A stretch of DNA of 33,814 nt, from the NCBI GenBank assembly GCA_904398655.1, contig CAJFPF010000128.1, positions 1 through 33,814 on the forward strand, read 5' to 3'. A program made the translations under genes and the position numbers. Positions 32,296-33,814 of the stretch are shown one piece after another. Origin of the DNA: an uncultured Anaerotruncus sp. (lineage in GTDB: Bacteria; Bacillota; Clostridia; Oscillospirales; Ruminococcaceae). A model generated the notes under the pieces. The model worked only from the letters and a program-made list of their open reading frames with translations, ran no database searches and had not been told where the DNA came from. Every line of letters starts with the position of its first letter. Within the stretch, counting starts at the first letter, position 1.

Positions 32296-32887
32296 AATTG
32301 CGCGGCTGCTCTGCGTCTGGCTGGTCCACTTGTTGTTCCGAATGGAGATTTATGGAAAAGAAAATATTCCCGCTGGCGGGGGCTATATTCTGGCCTCCAA
32401 TCATCGCAGCAACTTTGATCCCATTTTTGTGGCCACTGGAATCAAGTCCCAGATCTTCTTTATGGCAAAAGAGGAACTGTTTGAAAAGAGTGCTTTTTTG
32501 AAGCGGCTGTTCTTGGCTCTGGGCGCGTTCCCGGTGGCCAGAGGGCGAGGAGACACCGGTGCTCTGGAGTGGGCGGGTGATGTTGTCCGTTCAGGCGGCG
32601 TTTTGGGAATGTTTCTGGAAGGAACTCGCTCCAAAACAGGTGAGCTGGGGCGCCCTAAATCTGGGACAGCGATGCTAGCTTACCAGACCAAGGCGGATGT
32701 GCTGCCCTGTGCCATTTATTTTGAGAATCCGATGCATTTTCGTTCTCGAGTGGTGGTCCGTTATGGAAAGTTAATCCGCAACGGAGAGCTGGGCTTCCAC
32801 GGGGAGACATTGAGTCCCCACGAGATGAAGGCAGCAAGTCACCAGATTATGGGAGAAATTGCCGCACTGTTGGAGGGCGTTCAGTGA
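32285..32887 (+). CDS. plsC: 1-acyl-sn-glycerol-3-phosphate acyltransferase
   Basis: 200 residues. It adds the second acyl chain to lysophosphatidic acid at the membrane. Motif I is NHRSNFD (H40, D45), motif III FLEGTRSKTG, and an N-terminal hydrophobic segment (RLLCVWLVHLLF) anchors it. ATG 32285 follows AAGGAGAGG and lies within the cmk 3' end. The stop overlaps the ispH start (GTGA). Confidence 0.93.
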   Translation: MFYKIARLLCVWLVHLLFRMEIYGKENIPAGGGYILASNHRSNFDPIFVATGIKSQIFFMAKEELFEKSAFLKRLFLALGAFPVARGRGDTGALEWAGDVVRSGGVLGMFLEGTRSKTGELGRPKSGTAMLAYQTKADVLPCAIYFENPMHFRSRVVVRYGKLIRNGELGFHGETLSPHEMKAASHQIMGEIAALLEGVQ

Positions 32888-33814
32888 AAATTACCGTTGC
32901 CAGATCTGCGGGCTTTTGTTTTGGCGTACAGCGCGCGGTGGATTTGGCGTTTCAAACAGCACAGAAGGGAATTCCTGCTTGTACGCTGGGGGAACTGATC
33001 CACAATCCTTGGATTGTGCAGCAACTTCAAAAACAGGGAATTTTCCCGATAGATCGCCCGGAGGATAACCCAGATGGTCGCACTGTGATTATTCGTTCCC
33101 ATGGAGTAGGTCGACAGATCTATGACCGGTTAGAACAGATGGGCTGCCCCGTATTGGATGCTACCTGTCCCCATGTGGAGCGGATTCATCGGATTGTCTC
33201 AGCAATAGGGCCCGGACAGTTGACACTGATTGCCGGGGATGTCCGCCATCCAGAGGTGGAAGGGATCCTGGGATTCTGTAAAGGCCCATGGCAGGCGTTT
33301 AAAAATCAGGAAGAGTTGGATCAAATTCTGCAAAATATGGACGAAATGCGAGATCAGGAGGTCGTTTTGGTCGCTCAAACGACTTTTGCTCTTCCTGACT
33401 GGGAAAAAAGTGTAGAAAAACTAAAAAAAGTGTGTACAAAGCTCAAAATATTTGCTACAATATGTAATGCGACTGAAAAGCGACAACAGGAAGCAGCGCA
33501 GTTGGCCTCTCAAAGTGATGCAATGGTAGTGATTGGGGGGCGTAAAAGTTCTAATACTGCGAAATTGGCCCAGATCTGCAGCTCCTATTGCGATACGTTT
33601 TTGATAGAGGATGCGGCAGAACTGCGGCAGCTCCCTTTGAAGGGATATTCTAATTTTGGCGTTACAGCGGGCGCATCTACGCCAGCGTGCATAATTAAGG
33701 AGGTACAGGAAACCATGAGTGAGATTTTAAAAGACCAGCAGGACGAACTTTCTTTTGAGGAGCTGTTGAACCAGTCCTTCAAGACAATAGATAACAGGGA
33801 GAAGGTCACCGCCG
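32884..33814 (+). CDS. ispH: IspH, probable IspH-S1 fusion (3' truncated)
   Basis: The frame opens at GTG 32884, overlapping the plsC stop, and remains open to the window edge (310 codons). IspH, the last enzyme of the MEP isoprenoid pathway, reduces HMBPP to IPP and DMAPP with a [4Fe-4S] cluster. Visible ligands and active-site parts are GFCFGV (C12), LGELIHNP, RSHGV, DATCPHV, RHPEV, TTF, CNAT, SSNTAKL and GVTAGASTP. A normal IspH would end near the IIKEVQE at 33694-33714, but the frame continues through MSEILKDQQDELSFEELLNQ without a stop, as in the clostridial proteins joining IspH to ribosomal protein S1. The S1 domains themselves lie beyond the window, so the fusion is inferred. Confidence 0.9.
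   Translation, partial: MKITVARSAGFCFGVQRAVDLAFQTAQKGIPACTLGELIHNPWIVQQLQKQGIFPIDRPEDNPDGRTVIIRSHGVGRQIYDRLEQMGCPVLDATCPHVERIHRIVSAIGPGQLTLIAGDVRHPEVEGILGFCKGPWQAFKNQEELDQILQNMDEMRDQEVVLVAQTTFALPDWEKSVEKLKKVCTKLKIFATICNATEKRQQEAAQLASQSDAMVVIGGRKSSNTAKLAQICSSYCDTFLIEDAAELRQLPLKGYSNFGVTAGASTPACIIKEVQETMSEILKDQQDELSFEELLNQSFKTIDNREKVTA
33697..33717 (+). promoter_or_regulatory. Possible internal ribosome site before the S1 part
   Basis: AAGGAGG (33697-33703) precedes an in-frame ATG at 33715 by 11 bases, exactly where the IspH domain ends. It could start separate S1 synthesis. Caution: the AAGGAGGT also encodes the conserved KEV of IspH, and the spacing is longer than ideal. Confidence 0.4.

Overview
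The window looks like chromosome from an anaerobic, low-to-mid GC Gram-positive of class Clostridia, most likely an Oscillospiraceae-type gut bacterium. This is inferred from three things: strong AGGAGG-type ribosome sites with frequent TTG and GTG starts; two [FeFe]-hydrogenase-type proteins in one operon; and an ispH reading frame that continues into what looks like ribosomal protein S1, a fusion known from Clostridia. No rRNA, tRNA, CRISPR array, insertion sequence or phage gene was seen, and no stretch longer than 300 bases lacks a gene. The largest gaps are 13036-13266 and 14773-15030.

Layout. Positions 1-1420 are accessory in character: a partial unknown gene, a barstar-like inhibitor gene broken by a one-base deletion, a 42-bp tandem duplication over its 3' end, and an unknown 259-residue protein that ends in a 52-bp perfect palindrome. 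Positions 1560-2231 hold a divergent pair, an XRE repressor and a 78-residue unknown protein, with mirror-image promoters. On the minus strand follow a SERCA-like Ca2+ P-type ATPase (2313-5024) and an RND efflux pair (transporter 5128-8214, lipoprotein adaptor 8220-9878). Divergent from the pump is an OmpR-type two-component system (10068-12091) coupled to a D-2-hydroxyacid dehydrogenase (12088-13035). A SpoVB/MATE-like flippase (13267-14772) faces away from a four-gene ABC exporter operon (15031-19747) containing an ATPase, a 597-residue membrane-anchored unknown protein and two ABC-2 permeases.

Next come a Cof-type HAD phosphatase (minus strand) and, divergently, rlmA-type 23S rRNA methyltransferase, a 4'-phosphopantetheinyl transferase, a tandem-domain PPK2 (polyphosphate:AMP phosphotransferase), acylphosphatase and a YgjP-type metallopeptidase.

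The most interesting region is 24615-29420. A near-consensus Rex operator overlaps a near-consensus sigma-A promoter. Behind it lie a thioredoxin-like [2Fe-2S] protein, a sensory-type [FeFe] hydrogenase with a PAS domain and no kinase, a SpoIIE/PP2C-type phosphatase with an unassigned C-terminal domain, and a group B-like [FeFe] hydrogenase, closed by a strong terminator. I infer a redox/H2-sensing unit whose output is a phosphatase rather than a kinase.

The window ends in a tightly packed operon: an RpiR regulator, a BaiN/HI0933-type flavoprotein, cmk, plsC and ispH-rpsA (truncated by the window edge).
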